64,000 bases of DNA from CAVSRC01 sp963743015 (GCA_963743015.1 CAVUOD010000008.1:1-64000), one strand, 5' to 3'. Positions 7,051 to 16,270 are shown, numbered from the stretch's first letter. Numbers and translations: made by a program. The notes: generated from the sequence alone by a model not told the origin.

Positions 7051-9336
7051 CTAGCGCGGGCCGTTCCCCGTGGCGGAGCGACCGGCGACAAACCCGCCTG
7101 CGCTGTACAACACGATGAGAACGATGGCCGTGACCACTCCCGACCAGACAAGCGTGGCGGCGACACCTGAAGCCTGGGTCGCGATCAGTTGCACATTGCC
7201 GCCAAGAACCCCGTCGATTCCGCTGACTGCCTTGTTCACGAAGACCACAGCCCCGAATACGCCGACGATGCCGCCGGTCAGATAGACGGAAAGCGCAAGG
7301 ATGATCGGGTCCGCGCTGGCGCGCCTTTCCAGAGCGGTCAGCACGGTGAAACAGGCCAGAGCCCCGGCAAGGCCAATAACGAGCGCACCCGGCAGCGCCA
7401 CGAAACCCGAGCCGGCTGCAAATTCGGCCGGCGCAGCGATCAAGCCCCACATGACAGCCCGCGACGACGGCCGGCGGACGACGATCCATTCCGCCACGAA
7501 CCACGTCAGGACGGTCGCCAGGGTGGCCGCAACCAGACCGACGACCGTATTGACCGCGCGCTCATCCGCGGCGAGCTCGGAGCCGGCGATCAGACCGGCC
7601 CAGCCCAGCCACATGAGCGCCGCTCCGGCGAGCGCCCTGTTCGAGGCGGTGCCGGGTATCGCGGTGCCATCGTCATCTACGCGGGTGCCGAAGCCGCGCG
7701 TGGCGACAAGGGCGGCAATCCCGGCGGCAATGAATCCATTGATGGCGCCACCAAAATCCAGGGCCCCTGCGTTGCCCAGCCATCCGCCGCCCCAGATCCA
7801 GTGGGTGATCGGGCTGAAGGCGAATATGATCCACAGAGCGACAAAGGCGACGAGTGCGGGACGTTTCAACAGCCTGAAACACGCACCCGCAAGCATTGCC
7901 GCCACCATGCAGGCTTGGGCCATCAGGAAGGCAGCAAAGACGAATTCGGGAATAGTCCCCGACAGGCTCGACAGTGTGATGCCGTGCAGACCGATTTGCG
8001 CGGCTCCACCGATAATGGCATTGTAGCTTCCACCGTTGGTGAAGCTCAGGCTGTAGGCCCAGAGAGCCCACATGACTGCCGTGACGACAACGATCACCAG
8101 CATCCAGTTGAAGATGGGGCGCAGGTTCCGGATGCGGGTCAGACCGCCATAGAACAAGGCAACAGCCGGAACCATCGTCGCCAAAGCGAGCACCGCCGAT
8201 CCCGTGACCCACAGGGCGTCGGCGGTATTCACGGCTGGCGTGGCAGCGGCCGGTGGCGCCGATGTCGAGAACAGCGACTGTACGACCAGTGCGACGCCGA
8301 GCAGCAGGATCAGAGCTGCAAAGATGACAAGGCCAGGCAGCAGCGAAGACCGGTGGAGGTCCGGCGCGGCCATCGCAGCGCCTGTCGTTTCCGGCTCGGG
8401 CGGGCGAACCCTCTGGGCAGGCTTCGCTGCCAGGCGTTCGGTTTCGCGGAGGGCGTGCGGCTCGGCCGTGGCGTGGCGCAATTCGGTCAATCGTGCCTGA
8501 GCCGCCCTGGCATGCTTTCCGTCGGGAAACTCCCCCAGGAAGCCAGCGAGCCCGTCTGGTGAAGGCGACGGCCCCAACTGCGCCCAGACAATCGCCTCGA
8601 GCTTGCTCAGCGCCATGCGCGCGGCAACGCCATTGGGGAAGCGCGCCAGATGGTCGCGGAACTCCTCAGCGTTGCCGCTGTCCTTGATGAATTCCCAGTT
8701 GGCAAGCTCCTCGGCCTTGGCGATGTGCTCGGCCGAGAGGCTGGCGACCCCTTCGCGTCGCGCCGCGTCCTCAACGGCCTGGTCTCTGGCATCGCGAGCG
8801 GCCTGGGCCTTGCGTTCCTCGGCGGCCCGCCGGCCGGCGGCCTCGGCCGCGGCGCGCGCTTCTTCTGCCTCGGCCAGCGCAACCTTGAGCACATTGGCGA
8901 TGCCGGCTGCATCGGCCTTGAAGCGCTCGTGGCTCAGCCGCACGGCATTGCGCCGGGCGAGCGGCCGCAACGACGAGGGGAGATCATCCTCGCCCGGCAT
9001 CTCGGCCCCGCTCACCAGAACCGGGATGACCGTCTTGCCCTGGCTCAGCGCGGCTTCGATCTCGAGGCGCACGAAGTCCTTCGACCGCGTGCCGCGATCG
9101 GGATAATCCTGCCAGTCGAGCTCGCTCCGCCAGGCCGGGCCGATGACGGCAAGCAGGACATCGCAAGCGGCCACCTTCTCGTTCAGGTAGTCGACGAAAT
9201 CCTTGCCGGGCGGAATGGTGTCGACGTCGAAGAAGAGCTGGTCGCCGGGAAAGTCCTGCTCGAGGCGGTCAAACAACCGCCCGGCCATGCCCGCTGCATC
9301 GTTGCGCCGGTAATTGATGAAGACAATGCCGCTCAT
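7051..9336 (-). CDS. TIR domain - coiled-coil/repeat stalk - AmtB-like ammonium-transporter domain fusion
   Basis: One uninterrupted frame of 761 residues. Residues 2-135 are a bacterial TIR domain (IVFINYRRNDAAGMAGRLFD, DVLLAVIGPAW, DFVRLEIEAAL with the candidate NADase glutamate E92, then IPVLVSGAEMP). Residues 152-195 are an Ala/Glu/Arg coiled coil. Residues 205-288 hold two repeats built around WxxxxxS...F..FPxGxxA..A. Residues 332-356 are a membrane anchor. Residues 371-752 are an Amt/MEP domain (ALFYGGL, HWIWGGGWLG, GALDFGG, LGWAGLIAGS). By eye against E. coli AmtB from memory, D160, W148, W212 and S219 are kept, but H168 is F535, H318 is Y685, F107 is Q474 and F215 is L582. The start at 9336 has GGGGGGA a few bases upstream. 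Inferred role: a membrane sensor or effector in which an Amt-like domain controls TIR NAD+ cleavage. The first 135 residues are cytoplasmic by the positive-inside pattern. Confidence 0.85.
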   Translation of the reverse strand: MSGIVFINYRRNDAAGMAGRLFDRLEQDFPGDQLFFDVDTIPPGKDFVDYLNEKVAACDVLLAVIGPAWRSELDWQDYPDRGTRSKDFVRLEIEAALSQGKTVIPVLVSGAEMPGEDDLPSSLRPLARRNAVRLSHERFKADAAGIANVLKVALAEAEEARAAAEAAGRRAAEERKAQAARDARDQAVEDAARREGVASLSAEHIAKAEELANWEFIKDSGNAEEFRDHLARFPNGVAARMALSKLEAIVWAQLGPSPSPDGLAGFLGEFPDGKHARAAQARLTELRHATAEPHALRETERLAAKPAQRVRPPEPETTGAAMAAPDLHRSSLLPGLVIFAALILLLGVALVVQSLFSTSAPPAAATPAVNTADALWVTGSAVLALATMVPAVALFYGGLTRIRNLRPIFNWMLVIVVVTAVMWALWAYSLSFTNGGSYNAIIGGAAQIGLHGITLSSLSGTIPEFVFAAFLMAQACMVAAMLAGACFRLLKRPALVAFVALWIIFAFSPITHWIWGGGWLGNAGALDFGGAINGFIAAGIAALVATRGFGTRVDDDGTAIPGTASNRALAGAALMWLGWAGLIAGSELAADERAVNTVVGLVAATLATVLTWFVAEWIVVRRPSSRAVMWGLIAAPAEFAAGSGFVALPGALVIGLAGALACFTVLTALERRASADPIILALSVYLTGGIVGVFGAVVFVNKAVSGIDGVLGGNVQLIATQASGVAATLVWSGVVTAIVLIVLYSAGGFVAGRSATGNGPR

Positions 9337-9477
9337 CGGTCCCCCCGCCGATTGCACGGTCGCAAAGTTTCCGCCGGTTCCCCAAACCGGGGGTCACGCG
9401 AGACCGGCGGAAAGTATGCCATGGCGAGGTGGCGGTGTCAGGCATCGCGGCAGCGCCGGCGCCGATGGCGGCGGGGA

Positions 9478-11263
9478 TCAGTACATCTGCTCGACCGTTG
9501 CGCCCCACCGCCTGATGATCGCATGGCGGCGCGTCTTCATCGTCGGAGTCATCATGCCGTTCTCGATGGTGAACGGCTGGTCGGCAATGACGAAGTGCTT
9601 GACCCTCTCGATCACCGAAAGATTGGCGTTGGCGCGGTCGATGGCCAGGCCGATGGCGCGGCGGAAGGCCTTGTCTTCGGCCAGCCTGGAAAGATCGGCG
9701 CCGGTGCCGTTCTTCCTGGCCCATTCGGCGAGGAAATCGTGGTCGGGCACGACGATCGCCCCGATGTGAGGTCGGTTGTCGCCGACGGCCACGGCGAACG
9801 CGATTTCCGGCTCCAGCGCCAGCGTGCCCTCGATATGCTGCGGCGAGATCGTCTCGCCGGCGGAATTGACGATGATGTCCTTCTTGCGGTCGGTGATCTG
9901 GAGAAAGCCGTCATGGTCGATGACGCCGATGTCGCCGGTGTGGAGCCACCCGTCGCGCAAGACTTCGGCGGTGTGCTTGGGCTGTTTCCAGTAGCCGTCC
10001 ATGAGCAGCGGTCCGCGCACCAGAACCTCGCCGTCATCGGCGATGCGCACCTCGACATGCTTCAGCGGCGGCCCCACCGTGCGCAGCTTGACGCGGGTCA
10101 GCAGGTTGACGCTGACCACCGGCGCGGCCTCGGTCAGGCCGTAGCCCTGCAACAGCCGCAGGCCGAGCGCGGTGAAGAAGAGGCCGACGTCGTAATTGAG
10201 CGGTGCGCCGCCCGATACCAGCGCCTTCAACCGGCCGCCGAAGCGGGCGCGGACCTTGTCGCGCACCAGCCGGTCGACGACCCGGTCGGCCAGCCGCTGC
10301 CAACGGGTCATGGCTCGGTGATTTTCGTAACGCTTGCGGCCAAGCTCGATGGCCGCCCAAAACAATCGCGCGCTGACGCGGTCCTGCCGCGCCACGCCGC
10401 GCACGATGCGCTCGCGCATGATTTCGAACAGCCGGGGTACGGCGGTCATGATCGTCGGACGCGCCTCGAGCAGATTGGCCGTCAGCGTGTCGATGCGCTC
10501 GGCAAAATAGATCTGGGCGCCGATGGAGATGGGGAACATCAGGCCGGCGGAATGCTCATAGGCATGGCATAGCGGCAGGAAGGACAGGAAGACCTCGTCT
10601 TCGAGGCCAAGGGCGGCAAAGCACGTCGGTGGCGCCAACGCAATTGGCGATGATGGCGCGGTGGGAGAGCATCACGCCCTTCGGGGCACCGCCGGTCCCT
10701 GACGTGTAGATGAGGCAGGCGAGCGCATCGCGGTCGATCTTCTCGGCGGCCGCCACGACGGCATCGGCGCCCGACGCACCCGACGACAGCGCGTCGTCCC
10801 ATGTGGCAAGGGCGACGTGGCCGACGTCGATATCGCCCGGGTCGGCCATCACGACGACACGCTTCATGCCCTTGAACCTGCGGGCTGCCTGGAAGAAGGG
10901 ACGCGCCAGGGCGGCGGTCGAGACGATCGCCATGGTCGCGCCGCTGTCCTTGAGGATGTGGGCGTGGTCTTCGGGCGTATTGGTGGTGTAGGTGGGGACC
11001 GATATGCCGCCGGCCGCCATGATGGCGAGATCGGCGATCGCCCAACGCGGCGAGTTCAGGGACAACAGCATGACCCGGTCGCCGCGGCCGAGACCGTAGG
11101 ATTGCAGCGCCGCCGCCAGCGCGGCGACCTGGTCGGCCACCATGCGCCAGCTCATCGGCCGGTAGTGGTCGTCGAACTTTTCCCACAGGAACGGCTGCTC
11201 GCCCCGCTTCCTTGCCTGGGTGAGAAACATGGCCACCAGATTGGGCCAGTCACCGATTTCCAT
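9478..11263 (-). pseudogene. Long-chain acyl-CoA synthetase (AMP-forming), one frameshift
   Basis: This enzyme activates fatty acids via an acyl-adenylate. The N-terminal part holds the P-loop-like AMP motif YTSGTGGAPKGVMLSHRA; the C-terminal part holds LQGYGLTEAAPVVS, DGWLHTGDIGVID and the ITDRKKDIIVNSAGE segment with the conserved lysine region. It resembles FadD15/FAA1-type proteins (AMP-dependent synthetase with a KNG-like ENGMMTPTMKTRR end). The two halves join at a single frame change near 10628, just after AIIANCVGATDVL. ATG 11263 is chosen because GAGGGGG precedes it by 5 bases. It lies upstream of the TIR-Amt gene on the same strand and downstream of the ThDP enzyme, about 90 bases from each neighbour or more. 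Confidence 0.85.
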
Positions 11264-11353
11264 TTGCCCCCTCGCTGCAGCAGACGTGGCGGCCAATCTA
11301 GCTTGGGGTTGCTGCCCGGGCCAGCGCGCCGCCCGGGCGCGCCCAGAGGCCGG

Positions 11354-12896
11354 CTAGGGCACGATCAGCTCGATCAGGAACGGACCCGGCGTGCGGTTGG
11401 CCTGGGTCATGAGGGCGGCGAAGTCTTCCATCGTCTCGGCACTTGCCGCCTCGACGCCGAAGCCCTTGGCGATGGAAATCCAGTCGAGATTCGGATCGCC
11501 GAGATCGAACAGGGTGCGGGAGGCTTCTCCCGGGGCCGCGCCGACATTGCGCAACTCGCTCTGCAGGATGGCATAGCGGCGGTTGGCGAAGATCACGGTG
11601 GTGACGGGCAGCCTTTCGCGTGCCTGCGTCCACAGCGCCTGCACGGTGTAGAGCGCCGAACCGTCCGCCTGAAGGTCGATGACGCGGCGGCCGGGCGCGC
11701 CGACGGCGGCGCCAGTCGACAGCGGCAGGCCGTCGCCGATGGCGCCGCCGGTAAGCTGCAGCCAGTCGTGCGGCGGGGCGTGGGTCGTGCCGGGGAAGAA
11801 GCCGAAGCCGAAAGAGACGGATTCGTCGACAATGACGGCGCCTTCCGGCATCAGCGCGGAGAGCGACTGGGCGAGCGCCGCGGAACTGACCGGACCGGTG
11901 GCGGGTTCAGGCCGCGGACCCGCCGGTGCGGTTGGCGCGGCGGGTGCGCCGAGCGGCATCGGCGAGGCGGGCGAGGGCATCGGCGGCATCGTCGCTGCGG
12001 CGCGCCAGCACATGCAGCGCGGCGCCCGGCGGGCGCGGCTGACCGCGCTTGCCGGGATAGGCGAAGAAGGAGATTGGATCGTCGGCGCCGACCAGGATGA
12101 CGTGGCGGATGCCGGCGAAGGCCGCCAGCGCCGCGTCGATCGCATAGGGCACGCGGTCGACCGGGTGACGGCCGATGCCGCGTTCGACGCGCGTGATGTA
12201 GGTTTCGTTGAAGAGCCTGGCGCCGGTGGCGGTGGCGATGCGGTGGGCGTCGGCGAGCGGCCCGGCGAAGAGCGCCGCGCCGCCGAGTATGATGACCGCC
12301 GGCTCGCCGGCACGGAGCACCCGGGCGATCTCGTCGATCGCGGCATCGTCGACGGCGCTTGGCGCGGGCGCAGGCAGCGGCGCGGCCGGGACGCCGCCCT
12401 CGCTCCATGAGGCATCGGAGGGGAGGATCAGGGTTGCCACCTGCCCGGGCGGGGTGCGGGCCGCCTGCACCGCTTCGGCGGCGAGGATGCCGACTTCGGA
12501 CGGTGTCGTCGCGGTGCGCACCCAGCCGGAAACGCCGCGGGCGAAGCCTTCCGTGTCTGCCGCCAGCAGGGGCCCAAGCGGCTTGTGGTAGGTCGCCTGG
12601 TCGCCGACGATATTGACCAGCGGTACGTGCCCGCGACGGGCATTGTGGAGATTGGCAAGGCCGTTGGCGAGGCCGGGACCGCAATGGAGAAGGCTCGCTG
12701 CGGGCTTGCCCGCCATGCGCGCATAACCGTCAGCGGCGCCGGTCGCCACGCCCTCGAACAGGCAGAGTATGCAGCGCATGCCGGGCACCCGGTCGAGCGC
12801 GGCGACGAAATGCATCTCGCTGGTGCCGGGATTGGCAAAACAGGTATCGACGCCCGCAGCCAGAAGGGTGCGGACGAGGCTCTCGGCGCCGTTCAT
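11354..12896 (-). pseudogene. Acetolactate-synthase-like ThDP-dependent enzyme, one frameshift
   Basis: The N-terminal PYR domain (residues 1-165) has ANPGTSEMHFVAAL and LCLFEGVATGAADGYARM with the ThDP-activating glutamate. A central DHS-like domain (about 185-320) has VIILGGAALFAGPLADAHRI. The C-terminal PP domain has GGAIGDGLPLSTGAAVGAPG, LQADGSALYT and FANRRYAIL, matching the Mg-ThDP-binding pattern. Homologues in rhizobia are annotated acetolactate synthase large subunit, but decarboxylases such as benzoylformate decarboxylase share this layout, and no small subunit gene is adjacent, so a branched-chain biosynthetic role is unlikely. A single frame change near 11940 separates the last two domains. 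The start at 12896 gives the full PYR domain. Confidence 0.8.
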
Positions 12897-13128
12897 GATT
12901 GGATGCCTTCTTATGTCCCTTGTCGCGGCTTTGCCGCGCCTCGCCTCTTTCTGGGCGGCGGGATCGTTGACGGTGATCTTTCACCGCCAAGAGGCACAAG
13001 TCCAGTGCGTCACGATGCGCGGCATCCCTATCGCGGTGCGCCGATATCCGTTTGCTGGGCGGGGCCGGAGGGGGCCCAGGGCTCCCTCCGGCGTAGCGTG
13101 TGGAGACGGTCAGGCACTTCCCGTCAGA

Positions 13129-13737
13129 TCAGGCGATGCCCTTCAGGTTCTTGGCGCCGCTCGGCGTGACGAGATTCCACTCGCCGCCGAACTTCCTGAT
13201 CGCCTGCCCTTTCGGCGACGATGCGCCCTTGTCGTGCACGAACAGGTAGAGCGGCCGGCCGTCATAGGTGAGCTGCTTGATCCCGTCGGCGCGCGCTATG
13301 GTGGCGAGATCGGACTTGTCGATGCCGGAGGCGGCGTTGGGCATGTTCTTGATCGTCGCCGGCGGCCAGGCAACCGCGCAGGCGCTGGTGCAGGCGCTCT
13401 TGGCCTGGACGTCGTCGCCGCCCCGCGTGTCGGCGCTGAACACGTAGAGCGGGCGGCCGCTGCCGTCGACCAGATACCTGCCGAACTTGCTGCTTTGCTT
13501 TATCTGCAGCCGAGCGACGGTCATCGCCGGTGCCGATGCCGGTGCGGTTGCCGATACCGGCATCGGGACCGGTGCCGGCGCCTGTGCCCAAGCCGGGATC
13601 CTTACGGCGTGCGCCGAGGTCGCCGTCATCGCGGTTGCAGCCGGGGCGGGGGAGGCCGCCATGGTGTTTGCCGCGAAAGCGGGAGTGACTGCCAGTGCCG
13701 AGGTGGCGAGCAAGCAGGCGAAAAGGGAGGTTTTCAT
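13129..13737 (-). CDS. Secreted protein with two PF03640 repeats
   Basis: A signal peptide (KTSLFACLLATSALAVTPAFA) is followed by a Pro/Ala-rich linker of about 55 residues and two copies of the 'secreted repeat of unknown function': copy 1 GRYLVDGSGRPLYVFSADT with a nearby C-x3-C pair (SACTSACAVAWPP), copy 2 KQLTYDGRPLYLFVHDKG. Such proteins are periplasmic or lipid-anchored and unassigned in function. The second ATG (13737) is preferred because AGGAG lies 6 bases before it; the ATG at 13740 overlaps it. It is transcribed away from the FMN-binding protein gene, sharing a 250-base upstream region, so the two may be co-regulated. Confidence 0.8.
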   Translation of the reverse strand: MKTSLFACLLATSALAVTPAFAANTMAASPAPAATAMTATSAHAVRIPAWAQAPAPVPMPVSATAPASAPAMTVARLQIKQSSKFGRYLVDGSGRPLYVFSADTRGGDDVQAKSACTSACAVAWPPATIKNMPNAASGIDKSDLATIARADGIKQLTYDGRPLYLFVHDKGASSPKGQAIRKFGGEWNLVTPSGAKNLKGIA

Positions 13738-13986
13738 CATGCTCTCCTGATTTCGGATGTCGCCGAGACGGGTATCTGGGGCGCCGGCGCGCCGAGGCCA
13801 GTGGTGGCCGCCGGCGGCGCGCGAAAAGCCGCGGCTGACCTTCGGTTTCACGCCGGCGGCGCGGCCATCTGCCAGCGCCGGCGGGAATAGCGGGTTTCGA
13901 AAGGCCGGCGGCAGCTGTCAGCGTAGTGCAAGACTAGTCGTCCTAGGTTCGCACCCAGATGAACCAATCGGAACAGGACGGGCTCC

Positions 13987-14661
13987 ATGCGAACCAAAGG
14001 ATTCACAGCCGCAGCAATCATTCTGGCGGCAGGAACCGCCTCGGCGATGGCGGCCGGCAGTGCCCTCTCGCCGAGCCAGATCAAATCCACATTCGGCACC
14101 GGCAAGCCGTTCAGCGCCGTCAGCGCCAGCGGGCGGGCGGCATTCTGGTTCACATTCAACGCCGACGGCAGTGCTGTTGCCATGCCGAAAGGAGGCAAGA
14201 CCGGCGCGCATGGCAAATGGCGCCTGTCGAAGAACGGCTACTGCTCGGCATGGGGGGCGGGCAGCGAGCATTGCTACACGATCGACAAGAACGGATCGCA
14301 ATTCGAGGTGCACGCTCCCGGCGGTCCGCTGGTCGCCCATTTCGCGCTGGAGACGCCGCCGGCGCAGGGATCGGCGCAATACAAGGATGGCGCCTATACC
14401 GGGCCGGTGGTCGACGCCTATTACGGCCTCATGCAGATCCAGGCGATCATCAAGGGCGGCCGTCTGTCGTCGATCCGGATCCTGAAATATCCAAACGACC
14501 GGCGGACCTCGATCTTCATCAACCGGCAGGCGCTGCCGATGCTGCGTGACGAGGTGATCAGGGCGCAGAGCGCTCAGGTCAACATCATCTCCGGCGCGAC
14601 GCTGTCGAGCGAGGCCTTCATCCAGTCGCTCGGCGCGGCGATGTCGCAGGCTGCGTCGTAG
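13987..14661 (+). CDS. Exported FMN-binding-domain protein
   Basis: This 224-residue protein has a signal peptide (residues 1-22, ending AMAAG). A first domain (about 28-112) contains WRLSKNGYCSAWGAGSEHCY, a DUF995-like pattern with paired cysteines. The C-terminal FMN-binding domain (about 130-222, PF04205) includes VNIISGATLSSEAF; the SGAT motif is the site where ApbE transferases attach FMN through a phosphoester to threonine. It is expected to act as a periplasmic flavin electron carrier. No ApbE gene is in the window. It is divergent from the PF03640-repeat protein and ends 110 bases before the flagellar block on the other strand. Confidence 0.8.
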   Translation: MRTKGFTAAAIILAAGTASAMAAGSALSPSQIKSTFGTGKPFSAVSASGRAAFWFTFNADGSAVAMPKGGKTGAHGKWRLSKNGYCSAWGAGSEHCYTIDKNGSQFEVHAPGGPLVAHFALETPPAQGSAQYKDGAYTGPVVDAYYGLMQIQAIIKGGRLSSIRILKYPNDRRTSIFINRQALPMLRDEVIRAQSAQVNIISGATLSSEAFIQSLGAAMSQAAS

Positions 14662-14772
14662 CCGGCGCTTTGCGTCAGGAATCCGGCACCGGCAGGTCGC
14701 GGCGAAGACGACCCGCCAGTGCTGCCGTCTGTGCTGGCGGAAAGAGGCAATGGCGCGCTGCTGCGCCCACGC

Positions 14773-15255
14773 CTATTTCTGGGCGGTCTGCTGCTTCTTG
14801 AGTTCCTCGGCGTCGACGTAGTTCATCTCCTCGACCAGCACGTCCTTGATCAGGTCGGTGCCGAGGCGCTTGTTGACCGCGTCCTTGATGTCGCCGGTGA
14901 TCTTGTCGAGGTTGTATTTCGCCAGGTGGTCGAACTCGACCTTGCCGTCGGTGTAGATATGGCGGAAGGCCTCGTCGGTGACGAAGGGCTGCGGGTCGAT
15001 GGGCGAGTCGCGCAGCGCCGCGGCGTCGGCGGTGAACACGATCTTGGCGACGACATAGCCGCGCAGCTTGCCATCGGAGATCATGGGAACCGTAATTGCC
15101 GAGGGATGGCGGACCTCGAGCCCCGACGGCGTGGTCTCGGCGCGCACCTTGTCGACGGTGGCGCCGGTATCCCACGTCGCCGCCATATAGCCGGCGATCA
15201 GTGCGATGACGATCGCCCAGATCCCCAGCCCGACTGTTTTCAGCATCGGTGTCAT
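14773..15255 (-). CDS. Membrane-anchored protein of the flagellar cluster (unassigned)
   Basis: This 160-residue protein has one N-terminal membrane helix (VGLGIWAIVIALIAGYMAATW) and a soluble periplasmic part with a mixed alpha/beta pattern. It includes the segments KLRGYVVAKIVFTADAAAL and VEFDHLAKYNLDKITGDIKD. The overall plan, a single helix followed by a small domain, recalls FliL, but I do not recognise a FliL domain and a separate fliL is present at 39559. It starts 3 bases after the FlgN-like gene and is the last gene of the minus-strand flagellar operon, so a role in flagellar assembly or motor support is likely but unproven. Confidence 0.6.
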   Translation of the reverse strand: MTPMLKTVGLGIWAIVIALIAGYMAATWDTGATVDKVRAETTPSGLEVRHPSAITVPMISDGKLRGYVVAKIVFTADAAALRDSPIDPQPFVTDEAFRHIYTDGKVEFDHLAKYNLDKITGDIKDAVNKRLGTDLIKDVLVEEMNYVDAEELKKQQTAQK

Positions 15256-15258
15256 GGC

Positions 15259-15741
15259 TCAGACGGGGCGCCGCTGGCGCGTCTCGCCATAGGTGCCGTC
15301 CGACTCCGCCTCGTGAAGGACGCCGATCATCAGGTCGGAGAGCTGCCGGCTGGCGGTGAGGTGCAGGCCGAGCAGGCGATGGTCGGTGGCAAGCGCCGCG
15401 CTCAGCGTCCTCAGGCGCGGCTTGAGCTCGTTCTCGCTGCCCACCGGCAGCGCCCGCGCCAGGCGGGTGATTTCCAGCAGGCTCTGGCTCTTGCGGCGGT
15501 TGATCTCGGCAAGATCGACGGGGCTGTTCCCGTCGAGAGCAGCGATTTCGGCGGCTATGGTCTCCTCGAGACGGCCGATGGCGGCATGCATGGCGGCGAT
15601 TGCAGCCGGCGTCGGACGCGGCTCGGGCTTCGGCTGCGGCTGCTTCTGGACCGGCGCGCGCGCCGGAAAATAGCTGCCGATGTCGATCTCCGGCGCATGG
15701 CGCGGAGCGGGCGGCGATTTCGGCGCGTATTCACCCGGCAT
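15259..15741 (-). CDS. FlgN-like flagellar protein
   Basis: This 160-residue protein has a Pro-rich N-terminal 45 residues and then a helical region with two long coiled-coil stretches (about residues 46-95 and 98-140). Size, helical content and position next to flgJ, and an operon containing flgK and flgL, fit the FlgN chaperone family, which guards hook-junction proteins FlgK and FlgL before export. Sequence similarity to FlgN is weak by eye, mainly the pattern RRKSQSLLEITRLARALPVG in the second helix, so the call rests largely on context. The frame is intact. Confidence 0.5.
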   Translation of the reverse strand: MPGEYAPKSPPAPRHAPEIDIGSYFPARAPVQKQPQPKPEPRPTPAAIAAMHAAIGRLEETIAAEIAALDGNSPVDLAEINRRKSQSLLEITRLARALPVGSENELKPRLRTLSAALATDHRLLGLHLTASRQLSDLMIGVLHEAESDGTYGETRQRRPV

Positions 15742-15756
15742 GTTTCACCTTCGATC

Positions 15757-16218
15757 TCATGTGGTTGTCCTGGAGCGGCCGCCGGTCTCCGTGCGTGCCA
15801 GCTCGTCGGCGATGCCGATGCCGCCGTGCTTGGCCAGTTCGGTGGCGATCTGGTCGAACATCATCGATTTCCACGTGCTGCCGGCGACGCCCTTGCCGAA
15901 GAAGCCGTCATTGTCGCCCGGCATGGCGGCTTCCAGCATGTTGGCGAGCGCCATGGCTTCGAACTGGCGATAGGCGGCCGCGGCCTTGTCGGTGGCGGCA
16001 TTGCCAGCTTTGGGTGGCGGCTTGCCAGCGGCCTGCTGCACGACGGCCTCGGTGCGGACTTCGGGCGCGCGCGGCGGAGCGGCAGCTTCGGCGGCCAGCT
16101 GGTCGGCGAAGCCGGCACCGGCTGCCGGATCGAGCCTGGCGACGGCCTGCTTGTAGCGGGCCGGGTCGGCGGCCCGCGCTACGTCGAGCACGATGTCGGT
16201 GGCAGGATTGATGGACAT
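15757..16218 (-). CDS. flgJ: Rod-binding protein, FlgJ N-terminal type
   Basis: FlgJ caps or scaffolds the growing rod. The C-terminal half matches the rod-binding domain: AAAYRQFEAMALANMLEAAM, then a Gly-rich turn (GKGVAGSTWKSMMFDQIATEL) and GIGIADELAR. As in other rhizobia, the muramidase domain found in enterobacterial FlgJ is absent; a separate lytic transglycosylase lies at 50206. The start at ATG 16218 (MSINPATDIVLDVARAADP) is chosen because homologues begin this way; the 24 codons upstream are basic and unrelated. It sits between the FliJ-like and FlgN-like genes. Confidence 0.75.
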   Translation of the reverse strand: MSINPATDIVLDVARAADPARYKQAVARLDPAAGAGFADQLAAEAAAPPRAPEVRTEAVVQQAAGKPPPKAGNAATDKAAAAYRQFEAMALANMLEAAMPGDNDGFFGKGVAGSTWKSMMFDQIATELAKHGGIGIADELARTETGGRSRTTT

Positions 16219-16270
16219 GCCGGCCCGGAGATTCTCCTTTGATCGGTTGCGCAAGAATGCCCGGCGTAGC

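Noticed and set aside
5682..7166. 494-codon minus-strand frame over glycerate kinase
   Set aside because: Antisense of the well-supported kinase; composition is Arg/His/Gly-rich shadow sequence.
7051..9336. Possibility that the TIR and Amt parts are two genes joined by a sequencing frameshift
   Set aside because: The frame is continuous over 761 codons, with a plausible coiled coil, repeats and membrane anchor between the domains and no internal ribosome binding site or start near residue 370. Kept as one gene, though resequencing is listed as the check.
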